DNA of 64,000 nt from Hyphomicrobiales bacterium (GTDB lineage Bacteria > Pseudomonadota > Alphaproteobacteria > Rhizobiales > Rhizobiaceae), in assembly GCA_900473795.1 (NCBI GenBank), contig UCMT01000043.1, forward strand, positions 1-64,000. The letters are read 5' to 3'. Both the position numbers and the translations under genes were made by a program. Positions 45,608-55,394 of the stretch are shown here, piece by piece (the stretch's first letter is position 1; every line of letters begins with the position of its first letter). A model generated the notes under the pieces. It saw only the letters and a program-made list of their open reading frames with translations. It did no database searches and was not told the origin of the DNA.

Positions 45608-47806
45608 TCAAAACTCCTCCCAACTGTCGCCGCCCTTGAGGGCCGCGTTGCCGTTGAAGGCCTGCGCTACCTTGGCCGTCATCATGCGGGCCGGAGATGC
45701 GACCGGTCGTGATGCCTGGTTGGCGGCTGAGGGCGCAGCGCGATGTCCACTGGTCCCTGCTCCGATGTTGAACTGTCCCAGGAGCTCGAACAGCTTGCCC
45801 GCTTCCTTGGCGAGGCTTTGGGCGGCCGCGGTCATTTCTTCGACCATGGCCGCGTTCTGCTGCGTGCCCTGGTCCATGGTATTGACGGCGGTGTTGATCT
45901 CCTTGAGCCCGGTTGCTTGCTCCCTGGAGGCTTCAACGATCGCGCCGACATTGCCGTCCACTTGAACGACCTGGGTGACGATTTCCTGTAGTGCCTTACC
46001 CGTGTTGCCGACTAGCGAAACCCCTCTCTTCACGTGCTCGTTCGACGTGTTGATCAATTCCTTGATCTCTTTGGCAGCCTTGGCCGAACGCTGGGCCAAC
46101 TCGCGGACCTCCTGGGCGACGACGGCAAAACCTTTGCCTGCGTCACCGGCCCGCGCGGCTTCGACACCGGCATTGAGCGCCAGAAGGTTCGTCTGGAAGG
46201 CAATTTCGTCGATGACCCCGATGATACTGGCAATTTCTCCTGCCGATTTCTCGATCTTGCCCATGGCATCGACAGCTTGGCCAACGACGTTGCCAGAGTG
46301 TTCGGCGTTCTCCTTCGTCTCACGCACGAGCTGGCCGGCTTCGTGGGCTCGGTGACTGGAATCGCTGACGGTTGTGGTGATTTCCTCAAGAGCGGCTGCC
46401 GTCTCCTCGACGGAGGCTGCCTGCTGCTCGGTCCGCTTCGAAAGATCATTGGAGGCCGACTGGATCTCCCGGGATGCGGCCGCGATGGTGCTGGCGTTCT
46501 GCGAGATCGTCTGCAGCGTGCCGCGGAGTTTCGAGGACGTTTCGTTGAAGTCCGAGCGGAGCTTTTCGAGCGTCGGCAGGAACGGTGTAGCAATGGTCTG
46601 CGTCAGGTCGCCTGCCGACAGCGCCTGGAGGGCACTTGCCAGTTGATCGACATTGTGCACACGGGCGGTGACGTCGGTGGCAAACTTGACCACCTTGAAC
46701 ACCTTGCCGTTCACGTCGATGATCGGATTGTAGGATGCCTGGATGTAGACTTTCCTCCCGCCTTTGCCGATCCGCATGAACTCATCCGAAACGAGCTCTC
46801 CGCCGGCCAGCTTGGCCCAGAACTGGCGGTAGTCTTCGCTGTTGCTGAAGCTCGGCTCGCAGAACATGGAATGGTGTTTACCTTGTATCTCCGACAATTG
46901 ATAACCGAGCGTCTTGAGGAAATTCTCGTTGGCCGTAAGAATGTCGCCCTTAAGGGTGAATTCGATGACCGCCTGGGCTCGGGAAATTGCTTCGAGCTTG
47001 CAGCCGTTCTCGATGGCTTGCTCCTCGAGTTCCCGGCGCTTTCTGGCGTTGTCACGGAAGGTGACGACGGTCGAAGCCATGTCGCCAATTTCGTCATGGC
47101 GGCCTCCGCCATAAATGGTAACGTCCAGATCACCCTGGGCAAGCGCGCCCATGGTGCCCGTGATCAAGTTTAACGGCCGGATCACCCCAGCGATGACGGT
47201 CCAGATCGAGAATACGGCGGCGGCGGCTCCCGCCGCTGAGAGTATCGTCATGACGATCGCCAGTTGGGCTTGCAGCGCCTTGCCTTCCTCAAGACTGTGT
47301 TGAGCAAGGTCAATGTGTAGGTCGATAAGCTTGGAGATCTCTGTGCCAAGCGGGTCAATGACCGGGTACAGCTTTGTGTCCGCAAACGCAGCGAGGTCCT
47401 GCAAATTGCCGCTTGCGAGGAGGTCGCGCAATTCTGCGATCCCCTCGCTGGCGCTTTGGCGAATGCTCTCGAATTCGCCGGCAATCGCCTTTGCCTCCGC
47501 CGTCAGTGTCCCTGAGATGTAATGCTTCCATCTGGTGTCAATTGTTGACAGGGCCCGGTCGACGCTCTTTGCACCGTCAGCCGCGGAAATCGATCCGGAA
47601 CGGACCTTCTGCGCCGTATCGACGATATCGACGGCATAGCTGTCAGCAATGATTTTCAATTCCTCCATGGGAAGAACATCGTCCGAAACTATGGACTCGG
47701 CGATCTCCTTTTCTTTTTCCGACACATAAATCGAGAATATCGAAGTGGCAGCGATTACAAGAATAAGAGTCGATATAGATATCAGTAGTTTTGTTTTGAT
47801 CGTCAA
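45608..47806 (-). CDS. Methyl-accepting chemotaxis protein with 4HB-like sensor, HAMP and PAS
   Basis: A 732-residue chemoreceptor. It has an N-terminal membrane helix, a helical periplasmic sensor to about residue 185, a second membrane helix, and a HAMP domain (PLNLITGTMGALAQGDLDV). A PAS domain follows (LGYQLSEIQGKHHSMFCEPS), then a second HAMP-like linker and the signalling hairpin [20 protein letters not shown]. It ends in DSWEEF, a CheR/CheB-tethering WxxF tail. TTG 47806 is chosen because GGAGGT sits just before it. The ligand is unknown; betaines are plausible from position. Confidence 0.88.
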   Translation of the reverse strand: MTIKTKLLISISTLILVIAATSIFSIYVSEKEKEIAESIVSDDVLPMEELKIIADSYAVDIVDTAQKVRSGSISAADGAKSVDRALSTIDTRWKHYISGTLTAEAKAIAGEFESIRQSASEGIAELRDLLASGNLQDLAAFADTKLYPVIDPLGTEISKLIDLHIDLAQHSLEEGKALQAQLAIVMTILSAAGAAAAVFSIWTVIAGVIRPLNLITGTMGALAQGDLDVTIYGGGRHDEIGDMASTVVTFRDNARKRRELEEQAIENGCKLEAISRAQAVIEFTLKGDILTANENFLKTLGYQLSEIQGKHHSMFCEPSFSNSEDYRQFWAKLAGGELVSDEFMRIGKGGRKVYIQASYNPIIDVNGKVFKVVKFATDVTARVHNVDQLASALQALSAGDLTQTIATPFLPTLEKLRSDFNETSSKLRGTLQTISQNASTIAAASREIQSASNDLSKRTEQQAASVEETAAALEEITTTVSDSSHRAHEAGQLVRETKENAEHSGNVVGQAVDAMGKIEKSAGEIASIIGVIDEIAFQTNLLALNAGVEAARAGDAGKGFAVVAQEVRELAQRSAKAAKEIKELINTSNEHVKRGVSLVGNTGKALQEIVTQVVQVDGNVGAIVEASREQATGLKEINTAVNTMDQGTQQNAAMVEEMTAAAQSLAKEAGKLFELLGQFNIGAGTSGHRAAPSAANQASRPVASPARMMTAKVAQAFNGNAALKGGDSWEEF

Positions 47807-47967
47807 AGGGACCTCCAATCGACGACGGGAGTCGTCGCTGACAATGAGCTGAAAAAACTAGATTGGCTGGGCGGGCGTCACCAACGGACGGCTAAGCTTT
47901 TGCATCGCAGCGCCCAGCTCGGGTGACGCCAGGTGGGCCGCGTCACTGATGCGACGTCATTCACCGA

Positions 47968-50493
47968 TCATGCAGCACGATCCGCCGGAAACTCGTCGGG
48001 GTCTCCGCATTCCAGCCGGAACTGTTCCACAAGCGTGACGAGCGTATCCGCTTCGGCAGCCAGCTTGCGGCTCGCAGAAGTCGTCAGTTCAACCATGGAG
48101 GCGTTCTGTTGGGTCATTTGGTCCATCTGGTTGACAGAACCATTTACCTCATGCAGGGCCGTCGCCTGGTCGCGGCTTGCTGTCGCTATCGTCTGGACGT
48201 GACTGCTGACGGTAACAATCTGCCCGCTGATCGAGGACAGTACGGTTCCCGTCTCCTGCACGAGGCGGGAACCGGCGCTGACCTCGCTGGTCGATTTGTC
48301 GATCAATACCTTGATCTCGTGGGCGGAGCTTGCCGAGCGCTGGGCGAGCTCGCGAACCTCCTGAGCCACGACCGCGAAGCCCTTTCCGGCTTCGCCCGCG
48401 CGCGCGGCTTCGATACCGGCGTTGAGCGCGAGCAGGTTCGTCTGAAACGCGATGTCGTCTATCACCTCGACGATCTGCTCGATCTGGCGCGAGGCGTCTT
48501 CTATTCGAGCCATGGCGTCGGTCGCCTTGCTCACGACCGAAGCGGAACTGTCGGCGCTCCGCTTCGTCTCTGCGACCACCAGGTTGGCTTCCTGAGCACG
48601 CTCTGCCGATGAGCGAACGGTAGAGGTGATCTGCTCGACCGCGGCGGCCGTTTGTTCCAGCGACGCCGCCTGCGACTCGGTGCGCTTCGCCAGTGCGTCG
48701 GCCGACTGCAACATTTCCGCGCCGCTGCGCTGGATCGAAATCGCGTTCGACCTTATCTGGGTGAGCGTGTTGTGGAGCCGAGTCAGGGATACATTGAAGT
48801 CTTGGCGTAGCTGTTCGAGACGGCCTGCGAACGGTGTTTCAATTTGACGGGAAAGATCGCCACGTGCGAGCCGACCGAGTCCCGCAGCCAACGCATTCAC
48901 TGCAAAGTCGATTTGCGCGTCAATAGTCTGTTTCTCCAAATCATTGCGCGCGCGCTCGGCCTCTGCGGCGACGCGCTGCTGCTCGCTTTCTGCTTCGATC
49001 CGGATTTTCGACAAGGCGTTTTCCTTAAAGACGCCCAGGGCGCGCGCCATGTCGCCGATCTCGTCTGCTCGTCCCTCGCCGGAAATACGTGTGTCGAGGT
49101 ATCCATCGGCCAAGCGGCGCATCGCGCGGGTGATCTGCCCAATGGGGCCTTTAAGGGTTAGTACAAGCGCAACGCCCGCGGCGATGGCGATGACGATGCC
49201 AGCAACCGTTGTGGACACGGACACTGTGTTGGCCTTTTCGCGCTCCACGCCAGCGCTGCTCTTCTGCTCCTCAGCGAACTCGCTGAGAAGATTCCAAACG
49301 CTATCTATTGACGCGCCTGCAGCTTTGAACTCCTCTACACGCGTCGCATTTATTTTCACCAACGCAGCGCTGTTCTGCTGCATCGTTTGAAGTGGCGGCC
49401 TCAAGGTTGCGTCGACTTCTTCGACGAACGCCATCCCCTTCCCGCTTCCGCGCAACGTGCTTATGTCGCCCTTCACGAGCCGCAGCTCGTCAAGCATCAC
49501 TTCACGGTTTTCCGCTGAAGTCTGCCCGAGGAAGGCCGCCGACGCGATCCGAAGGGAGTAGATCGAGTTCACAAGCTTGCGAGTGGCCACCAGGATCGCC
49601 TCGGATTTCGCCAGCGGTTTGTCAATCTCGGTGAAAAGGCGGGTCGCCTCGATCATTCTCTCCGACGCGGCCGTTTGCAGCAGCATACCAATCGATGCAA
49701 GATCGGCGACCTGCAAATCGATTCTCGCAGTCTTTACATCGGCTGGATCGGTGGATTTGACCGATTTGTCCAACTCGGCGACGATGCTTCCTATTTTTTC
49801 CGCCACGCTCTTGTGGGATATGACTGCGAAAATGGACTGTTGCGTCTTCGTAATAAGGGGAGAACGCTCCCGCATCAATTTAAGCTTGGCATCCAGCGTG
49901 CGCGCTTGGGCGTACTGGGCAGCAAGATTGGCGAAGAATTTGCTCCCATTGGCCAAACGGTCGGCGTCGCGCAGCACGCGCTTCGCTGCGTTTTCACTTT
50001 GACGCCCGGAGCGCTGCAAATCCGTCGCTTCAGTGAGAATCCTGGTCTGCTCACTGGACAGCACATTAAGGACTTGCGACATATCCTTGCGCAGGTCCAC
50101 CTCGCTGACGTACAAGCTCCAAAGGCCATCCATCCGTTTTTCGATGTCCGAAGTACGGCTTTGCGCATCCTCGAGCTTGGATCGGTCGGCGTCCGGTGTG
50201 AGCCCGTTCATCGTCTCAGTCAGCACGGCTTTCTGTTTGGCGATTCTCGCATGGACAGAATCGCGGCTCTGTTCGCTCGTATCTTCCAGGAACTGGTTCA
50301 TGACGGCGTAGACGTCCTTGAACCCGCTCAGAGACTGCAGGACGCTGTTCGAGATCTCCATACGCCCCTGTAGCAGGCTGGATGCGTAGAGACCCGTAAG
50401 ACCGACGGCGCATATGCTTGCCATGAAGGGCAGGACGAAAATCACCACCTTCGTCTGGATCTTGAGGCGGGCGAGAATCTTGTCGATGAACAT
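47968..50493 (-). CDS. Methyl-accepting chemotaxis protein with large helical sensor
   Basis: An 841-residue chemoreceptor. A first membrane helix ([20 protein letters not shown]) is followed by about 400 residues of helical periplasmic domain, longer than a simple four-helix bundle and consistent with a bimodular (HBM) sensor. A second membrane helix, HAMP ([19 protein letters not shown]) and the signalling hairpin [20 protein letters not shown] follow. ATG 50493 has GGGGGTT upstream; a longer start adds seven residues. It ends without a WxxF tail, unlike its neighbour. Cotranscription with the 45608 gene is possible (161-bp gap). Confidence 0.87.
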   Translation of the reverse strand: MFIDKILARLKIQTKVVIFVLPFMASICAVGLTGLYASSLLQGRMEISNSVLQSLSGFKDVYAVMNQFLEDTSEQSRDSVHARIAKQKAVLTETMNGLTPDADRSKLEDAQSRTSDIEKRMDGLWSLYVSEVDLRKDMSQVLNVLSSEQTRILTEATDLQRSGRQSENAAKRVLRDADRLANGSKFFANLAAQYAQARTLDAKLKLMRERSPLITKTQQSIFAVISHKSVAEKIGSIVAELDKSVKSTDPADVKTARIDLQVADLASIGMLLQTAASERMIEATRLFTEIDKPLAKSEAILVATRKLVNSIYSLRIASAAFLGQTSAENREVMLDELRLVKGDISTLRGSGKGMAFVEEVDATLRPPLQTMQQNSAALVKINATRVEEFKAAGASIDSVWNLLSEFAEEQKSSAGVEREKANTVSVSTTVAGIVIAIAAGVALVLTLKGPIGQITRAMRRLADGYLDTRISGEGRADEIGDMARALGVFKENALSKIRIEAESEQQRVAAEAERARNDLEKQTIDAQIDFAVNALAAGLGRLARGDLSRQIETPFAGRLEQLRQDFNVSLTRLHNTLTQIRSNAISIQRSGAEMLQSADALAKRTESQAASLEQTAAAVEQITSTVRSSAERAQEANLVVAETKRSADSSASVVSKATDAMARIEDASRQIEQIVEVIDDIAFQTNLLALNAGIEAARAGEAGKGFAVVAQEVRELAQRSASSAHEIKVLIDKSTSEVSAGSRLVQETGTVLSSISGQIVTVSSHVQTIATASRDQATALHEVNGSVNQMDQMTQQNASMVELTTSASRKLAAEADTLVTLVEQFRLECGDPDEFPADRAA

Positions 50494-51171
50494 GGAACCC
50501 CCTGACGCGTTCACAATACGCAGCCGACCGTTGTCCCAGGAACCTCCGATCGATCAAATAAACAGTGATATGAGAATTTCATGCGGTGTTGCCGCCGCTC
50601 GCCGTGCAGTCATTGCGGCATCGCGATCGCGATGCTGGCGAACCCGTCGGCCCGATTCCCCATCGAGCGGATCAATGCGCGAAGCAGCAGGCTCCGCACG
50701 CGGAGGGCACGACGACCTTGCCGTATGCCGGACTCCTGATTGAAGTGTGGGTCGATTTGTGGATCCCCGCCAATCAAACTACGACCGTTTTTTATCCAAA
50801 ATGCGTCATCGGCAGAGGCGCCACGCGCTGGGAGTTGAATTGGACACCATCCATCGGAGCGGCCGCATCGCCGCAAACGTCAGAATCCCGAATATCGGCT
50901 AGGTGCTCGGATCGTGCTGTTGATGGCGCCTCATCGAGTCCGCCTTGAGGGGACTCGAATAGATTATGGCTCGACTTTTGACGGAAGGAATCCTGACGCA
51001 ATTGGACAGCCAATTCAATTGCGCAGCGTTGGAAAGGGAGTATTCTGCCCACCCGCGGACCGTTCGATGCAGCGTCTGGTGTCAGACGCCATGTCGGAGT
51101 TCACATCCTCAGCGGCACCCAGTCTTCGATTATCGCATCCCACAATTAGTCATCAAAAAGGGAGGAAAAAG
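50494..51171. other. 678-bp gap with an 18-bp palindrome
   Basis: No gene is recognised. The gap has a perfect palindrome GCATCGCGATCGCGATGC at 50618-50635 and must hold the promoters of the chemoreceptor (minus) and the DUF982 gene (plus). Confidence 0.5.
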
Positions 51172-51477
51172 ATGCCGGCTCGCGATGTTCTGTGGACCCT
51201 TCCCCTGAAGGTGACCCTGCCCTCAGGATTGGAACACACCTTCAGCAATGTTTACGACGCTGCCATTTTTTTGGAAAACGAATGGCCGCTCAAGCGCGGA
51301 GAGCGCTACGACCGCGCGGTCTCGGCTTGCAGGCGTGCGTTAAACCAGATGACACCGCTCGCGGTAGCCCGCGAAATATTTATTGCCGCATGCCTTGAGG
51401 CTGATGTGCCGGTAAAAGTGGCAGCACCGGCCCGTGGTCGGTCAAGTCAACGCGGCCTCACGGTTTCAACCACCTAA
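51172..51477 (+). CDS. DUF982 protein
   Basis: A 101-residue protein with the DUF982 pattern: a short N-terminal strand (PLKVTLPSGLEHTFSNVYDAA), FLENEWPLKRGERYDRAVSAC and a final helix with AREIFIAACLEADV. DUF982 proteins are small, of unknown function, and very numerous in Rhizobiales replicons. The start has GGGAGGAAAAAG directly upstream, a strong ribosome-binding site. Confidence 0.85.
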   Translation: MPARDVLWTLPLKVTLPSGLEHTFSNVYDAAIFLENEWPLKRGERYDRAVSACRRALNQMTPLAVAREIFIAACLEADVPVKVAAPARGRSSQRGLTVSTT

Positions 51478-51680
51478 TAACCGCTTCATCGAATGCTTCT
51501 TGCGAAGCTGGAGCGATACACGGGGCAACTGTGTACACCTTGAGTTACGGCCAGATCCTTTCATCTGGTGAGAGGCGTTGCGAAAGTCATCATCACCTGG
51601 CGCGCCGGTCCGTGGTGACGGCGGTCGAAAGAAGGTCAAACGCACTTGTTCGCGTCGCTTCCGGCCGGCAAGGAAGGCCG

Positions 51681-51968
51681 CTAAGCGGCCTGCCCCTCTT
51701 CCTTGCTCTGCAAACCACGCAGGTAATCGGCAGCAGCTTGGGCTTTGGCGGCCGCGGTGATGATTGCGCGCTTGTCGGCCTTCAGCACCTTGATCCAACT
51801 TGCCAGGTAGGCAGAAGTGTTGTCGCGCGGATTGTGATGAACCCCCAGATCTGCGCTCAGGAAGGCTGCGGTCAATTCCGCAACGAGCTCTTCGACTGCG
51901 TAAGCCTCGGTTCCGAACCTGCCGCTCATGTCGCGATCAAGTCGCTGTTTTGCGCCCGACCAGTGGCC
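51681..51968 (-). pseudogene. ardC: 3' part of split antirestriction gene ardC
   Basis: The minus strand reads WSGAKQRLDRDMSGRFGTEA, then EELVAELTAAFLSADLGV and AAADYLRGLQSKEE to the stop at 51681. This is the C-terminal ~95 residues of ArdC, starting right after the HELGH zinc motif. The matching N-terminal part lies at 55395-55994 in the same orientation, so the 51969-55393 element sits inside the gene. Confidence 0.88.
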
Positions 51969-51993
51969 GTTATGCCGATATCGGCATAACGGC

Positions 51994-52088
51994 CATAATG
52001 CCGGCATCCGGATTATGCCGAGATCTGTCCAGATGAGCCGGAAGTGGTCGCCTCCGGCTCACAGGTCTCGGCATAATCAGAGGGATTC
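51994..52088 (+). repeat. Left 95-bp inverted-repeat arm of the ardC insertion
   Basis: It matches the reverse complement of 55300-55394 at 88 of 95 positions without gaps. The arm is itself nearly self-complementary: GATTATGCCGA (52011-52021) with TCGGCATAATC (52068-52078), and TGAGCCGG (52034-52041) with CCGGCTCA (52054-52061). It can thus form a long cruciform. Confidence 0.85.
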
Positions 52089-52221
52089 GAGTAAAGCTAC
52101 GGATGGACCTTTTGCACCGTCGACGGCAGGCCAGCGACACAATGCGGGCAAACAACGCGTCGCAAGATGAATACGGCTAGTTGTAGCGTCGAAAAATCAG
52201 TGTTTCCGAGAAATATGCTGC

Positions 52222-53283
52222 CTATCGGTCCGTTTTCAGCTCTCGATCAAAAGCCTCGGTGACCATTTTGAGCAACTGGTTATGAACTTCGAGGCGGGAC
52301 TGTCCGCCTCCGTCGGAGCAGATGGGATCGCCGACCTGTTCGGAATCAGCGATCTCGGCCGCGCCGGGCTTGCACTCGCCAAACATGCTGTAATGGCTCG
52401 CATCCTCGATCGTGGAATACTTACCCTCCTGAATGGCCTTTGCTATCCCGGAAGCGAGCGCGGTCCGCGGAATTTTTCCTGGTCGTCCAAGGTTCACGAT
52501 CTCGACAGGAATAGAAACATCCGAAAATGTGTTGGCCTGAAACACGTCCACCGGCGCAGGATCAATCGCCATGGCAAACTGAATTCTTTTGTCTTCGTTG
52601 TTCCGACTAGCCAGCTTCATATCCATGGCGTGAAGATCGACGCCGCTTTGCCTCACCCATCCGCAAAGCGAGGGATTGAGGGTGTCGGTGTCACAGTAGC
52701 TCGCCAGACGGACTGGGTCGATACGAGCGCCGACAAGTGCCAAAACAGTGTTTCCACCTGCCGAAAGCCCGAGTGCTCCGACCCTGTCGGCTTCGATGCT
52801 ATCCTTGAAAAGTGCATCTTTCTCGATCGCATCCAAGGTCGCGGTGATATCGGCAGGCCTCAGCCAAAGCTTCATCGTTTCTGCTGCTGATCTGTTTGCC
52901 CCGGCGTTCCCGGGATGAGTGGGAGCCGCCACGATGAACCCCTGCTTCGCCAATGGCGTTGCAATCCAGCTCATAGCTTGCGGAGTTCCTCCCAAGCCAG
53001 CGCCATGGGATAGCAAGATCAGGGGATATTTTCCGCGCGAGCTCGGGGCTTCGAGCATGGCGTTCGTGCCCACAAAAAATACGCTCTCGCCAAGTGTGAC
53101 TGGTTTGCCGCCAGGGTCCGCCGGATACCAAACGGTCACAGTAAGATCGCTGCCTCGCTCTTTGGAGGGTGCCACAATCTGGCGCACGCCGACAAATTCG
53201 CTGGCAGCGGCAGAGTGGTGCACCATCAGTATCGGAGAGATGGTGCTGCAAAACATCGTCGCGATTTTTATCAACAGTTTCAT
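52222..53283 (-). CDS. Secreted alpha/beta hydrolase (dienelactone/PAF-acetylhydrolase-like)
   Basis: A 353-residue protein with an N-terminal signal sequence (hydrophobic core to about residue 27, HHSAAAS). A catalytic Ser sits in GLSAGGNT, an oxyanion-side motif in LLSHGAGLGGTPQA, and a likely catalytic His in DASHYSMFG. This is the arrangement of exported dienelactone-hydrolase/PAF-AH-like enzymes. The substrate is unknown. It is carried inside the element that splits ardC, downstream of an AraC-type regulator in the same direction, and is presumably its target gene. Confidence 0.8.
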   Translation of the reverse strand: MKLLIKIATMFCSTISPILMVHHSAAASEFVGVRQIVAPSKERGSDLTVTVWYPADPGGKPVTLGESVFFVGTNAMLEAPSSRGKYPLILLSHGAGLGGTPQAMSWIATPLAKQGFIVAAPTHPGNAGANRSAAETMKLWLRPADITATLDAIEKDALFKDSIEADRVGALGLSAGGNTVLALVGARIDPVRLASYCDTDTLNPSLCGWVRQSGVDLHAMDMKLASRNNEDKRIQFAMAIDPAPVDVFQANTFSDVSIPVEIVNLGRPGKIPRTALASGIAKAIQEGKYSTIEDASHYSMFGECKPGAAEIADSEQVGDPICSDGGGQSRLEVHNQLLKMVTEAFDRELKTDR

Positions 53284-53352
53284 CGAAGTTCCTTATGGCC
53301 GTGGGGTCAGGTCGGAACGTGTCGGAAGATAAAGAGCGGCGAGCCCTTGAAC

Positions 53353-53376
53353 GCGATCTCGGACGTTCGAGATCGC
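53353..53376 (-). other. 9-bp hairpin between AraC and hydrolase genes
   Basis: GCGATCTCG (53353-53361) and CGAGATCGC (53368-53376) are perfect inverted repeats separated by six bases in the 136-bp gap upstream of the hydrolase gene. It could be an operator or a partial terminator. Confidence 0.4.
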
Positions 53377-53419
53377 GATCCAGGTCGTTTGTGCGATGAC
53401 TTTGGACCGAGGGCGAAGG

Positions 53420-54496
53420 TTATGAGGCGGGTGCTTTCGCCCCCGTATCGGGGGCGGGAGATGTCTCGCGGCCAGCGCGCCGATAGCTGCTCGGGGTCAT
53501 GCCCGTGACGCGTAGGAATTCCCGATTGAAGTTCGACTTTGTACCGAAACCCGAATCCAGCATGATGGTTGTCACCGGATCGCGTGTCGCAACGAGCCGT
53601 CGTTTGGCATCGTTGACCCTGTAGTCATTCACGACCTGGGAGATATTGCGGCCGTAAATTCGGTTCAGAGCGCCGGATATCTGCCGTCCCGGGATGCCGA
53701 CGCGCCGCGCAAGGCGCTCCAATGTCAGGTCTGGATCGCGATATAGATGCTGCTCCAGCATCAGAGCATCGATCCGGCTTGCTATCGCTTCATCATCCCG
53801 GATGCTTGTAGACGCCGGCAGTGCGGAGGAGGACGAGGCGAGATCTTCTGCAGTGGTATTTGTCTCATTGTCGGGGCGAGTATTGTCAGCGACCGTGGCG
53901 GCGTAACCGGCAACCGCTAGCCATAAAACGCTCGCAATGGCGAGAACCGTTCGGGCCTGCTCGCCATCCCCAAGGAGGAAATCGAGCGACACTATTGCAT
54001 CGATAAAGGCCGTCGCAACAAGCATGACTGCCATTGCGATGAGCGCCTTCTGGGCGGTCCATTCGTCGGTGATACGTACGGCGGAAAGCGCATCCGGCCC
54101 CTGCCGGGCAACCCGTAGAAGGGCGAGACCGTATCCGAGGTAGATGGCAAATAGAGCGATATCGATTGGCGCGCGCCAGAAGGCGACGAGAGTTGCAACG
54201 AGGCCTGCCGGCATCAGGTGCGGCAGCATGTCTGTGGGTCTTGCAAGCCTATTGCGGCGTAGCTGATCGAAGGCTGCAAAGGAGAGGGCCGGAAGGACCG
54301 CCGCGACGATCGGCTGAATAAAACGGGCAGGATGCCAGCCGACGTTCCAGTTCAATCCCGACAAGATCGCCTGAGCGGCAAAAGTGGCGACGAGCAGAGG
54401 AAACAGCCCGAGTTTCCGCTCTCCCTGCCGGATCATCCGCACAAGGATAAGGAAGAGAAGAAGGGAGATGACGAAGGGCAACGGTACTGAAGGCAT
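53420..54496 (-). CDS. Membrane-anchored AraC-family regulator
   Basis: A 358-residue protein. The first ~210 residues are a polytopic membrane domain with about six or seven hydrophobic helices (VISLLLFLILVRM, ATLVAFWRAPIDIALFAIYL). The C-terminal ~110 residues form an AraC DNA-binding domain (ERLARRVGIPGRQISGALNR, TTIMLDSGFGTKSNFNREFL). Start at ATG 54496. Such regulators sense membrane or extracellular signals. It is cargo of the ardC insertion and lies just upstream of the secreted hydrolase gene. Confidence 0.83.
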   Translation of the reverse strand: MPSVPLPFVISLLLFLILVRMIRQGERKLGLFPLLVATFAAQAILSGLNWNVGWHPARFIQPIVAAVLPALSFAAFDQLRRNRLARPTDMLPHLMPAGLVATLVAFWRAPIDIALFAIYLGYGLALLRVARQGPDALSAVRITDEWTAQKALIAMAVMLVATAFIDAIVSLDFLLGDGEQARTVLAIASVLWLAVAGYAATVADNTRPDNETNTTAEDLASSSSALPASTSIRDDEAIASRIDALMLEQHLYRDPDLTLERLARRVGIPGRQISGALNRIYGRNISQVVNDYRVNDAKRRLVATRDPVTTIMLDSGFGTKSNFNREFLRVTGMTPSSYRRAGRETSPAPDTGAKAPAS

Positions 54497-54738
54497 GAAT
54501 AACAATTATCACGGAGCGGTTTCTTAGTCATACGCATCACTGTCCCGGATTCGCGAAAATCCTGAGTTTTGTTCGGGCTTTGCGCCTGAATGTGACCATC
54601 GCAGAATACGAACCTCTGCAACAACCGCAACGTTCCGTGTTGGTGCGAGGACGAAGGTCGTGTCCTCCGAGACCGACATACGCCTTGCACGACATTCATA
54701 TTAATCGCCGTCTCTCCTTGTTCAAACACGATCGCTCG

Positions 54739-55311
54739 ACCAGGACTGGCCGCCGTGACCATGCAATCCTGCTGGTCGCGTTGCAAGGAGGCTTGCGAGC
54801 CTCCGAGATCACGGCCCTTCGATGCTGCGATGTCGTGCTCGGTACTGGGACCCACATTCGCTGCGAGGGCAAGGGTCGCAAGCACCGCGCAACACCGCTG
54901 CGGCGAGAAACCGTTAAGGTGCTGGAATCCTGGCTGCAGGAGCGGAAGGGTGCCAGCGACGATCCGCTCTTCCCGAGCAATCGGGGAACACGGCTCAGTC
55001 GCGACGCGCTGGAAGACATCGTGGACCGGCACGTGCTCACAGCATCGAGATCATGCCCGTCGCTGGTTGGTAAAAGGGTCAGTCCTCATGTCCTGCGCCA
55101 CAGCACAGCGATGGAGCTACTTCATCATGGGGTCGACCAGACCGTCATCGCACTCTGGCTTGGACACGAGAATGTGGAGACCACGCAGGTCTATGTTCAT
55201 GCGGATCTGCGGCTCAAGGAAAAGGCGCTGGCCCGATTAACGGCCCCCGCTGAAAATCCGGGAAGATATCGGCCGGACGACAAGCTGCTCGCCTTCCTCG
55301 AATCCCTCTGA
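54739..55311 (+). pseudogene. 3' fragment of a tyrosine recombinase/integrase (RIT third-recombinase type)
   Basis: The catalytic C-terminal domain is nearly complete: Arg in GGLRASEI, His-x-x-Arg in HVLRHSTAM, then LGHENVETTQVYVH with the nucleophile Tyr. The sequence before TRTGRRDHAIL does not resemble a recombinase and overlaps the AraC promoter region. The N-terminal DNA-binding half is therefore missing. The stop at 55311 lies within the right repeat arm. The protein is probably inactive or only trans-complemented. Confidence 0.82.
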
Positions 55312-55394
55312 TTATGCCGAGAGCTGTGAGCCGGGGGCGACCACTTCCGGCTCATCTGGGTAGACGTCGGCATAATCCGGATGTCGGCATTATG
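55300..55394 (-). repeat. Right 95-bp inverted-repeat arm of the ardC insertion
   Basis: Reverse complement of the left arm, with seven mismatches in 95 bases. The outer end abuts ardC codons for HELGH. It overlaps the last codons of the recombinase fragment. Confidence 0.85.

Larger units (their letters stand above)
51969..55394. mobile_element. Inverted-repeat element inserted in ardC, RIT-like remnant with cargo
   Basis: Rejoining ardC (HELGH and WSGAK) defines a ~3.4-kb insertion. It is bounded by 95-bp inverted arms (51994-52088 and 55300-55394; 88 of 95 bases identical), with an extra 22-bp palindrome at 51969-51990 on the left only. It contains a secreted hydrolase gene, a membrane AraC regulator gene and the 3' part of a tyrosine recombinase ending at the right arm. 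This resembles a RIT (recombinase-in-trio) element in which the first recombinases were lost or replaced by cargo. The RIT label is inference. Confidence 0.7.

Noticed and set aside
46034-47173. Plus-strand open frame opposite the PAS chemoreceptor
   Set aside because: Antisense to conserved HAMP/signalling regions, with no recognisable domain or ribosome-binding site.
54580-54738. N-terminal extension of the recombinase frame
   Set aside because: The translation before the TRTGRRDHAIL segment does not resemble a recombinase and overlaps the AraC promoter region, so the intact-gene reading was dropped.
55360-55372. GGTAGACGTC in the right repeat arm
   Set aside because: A single copy with no 11-bp repeat; it lies inside the inverted arm and is not conserved in the left arm.
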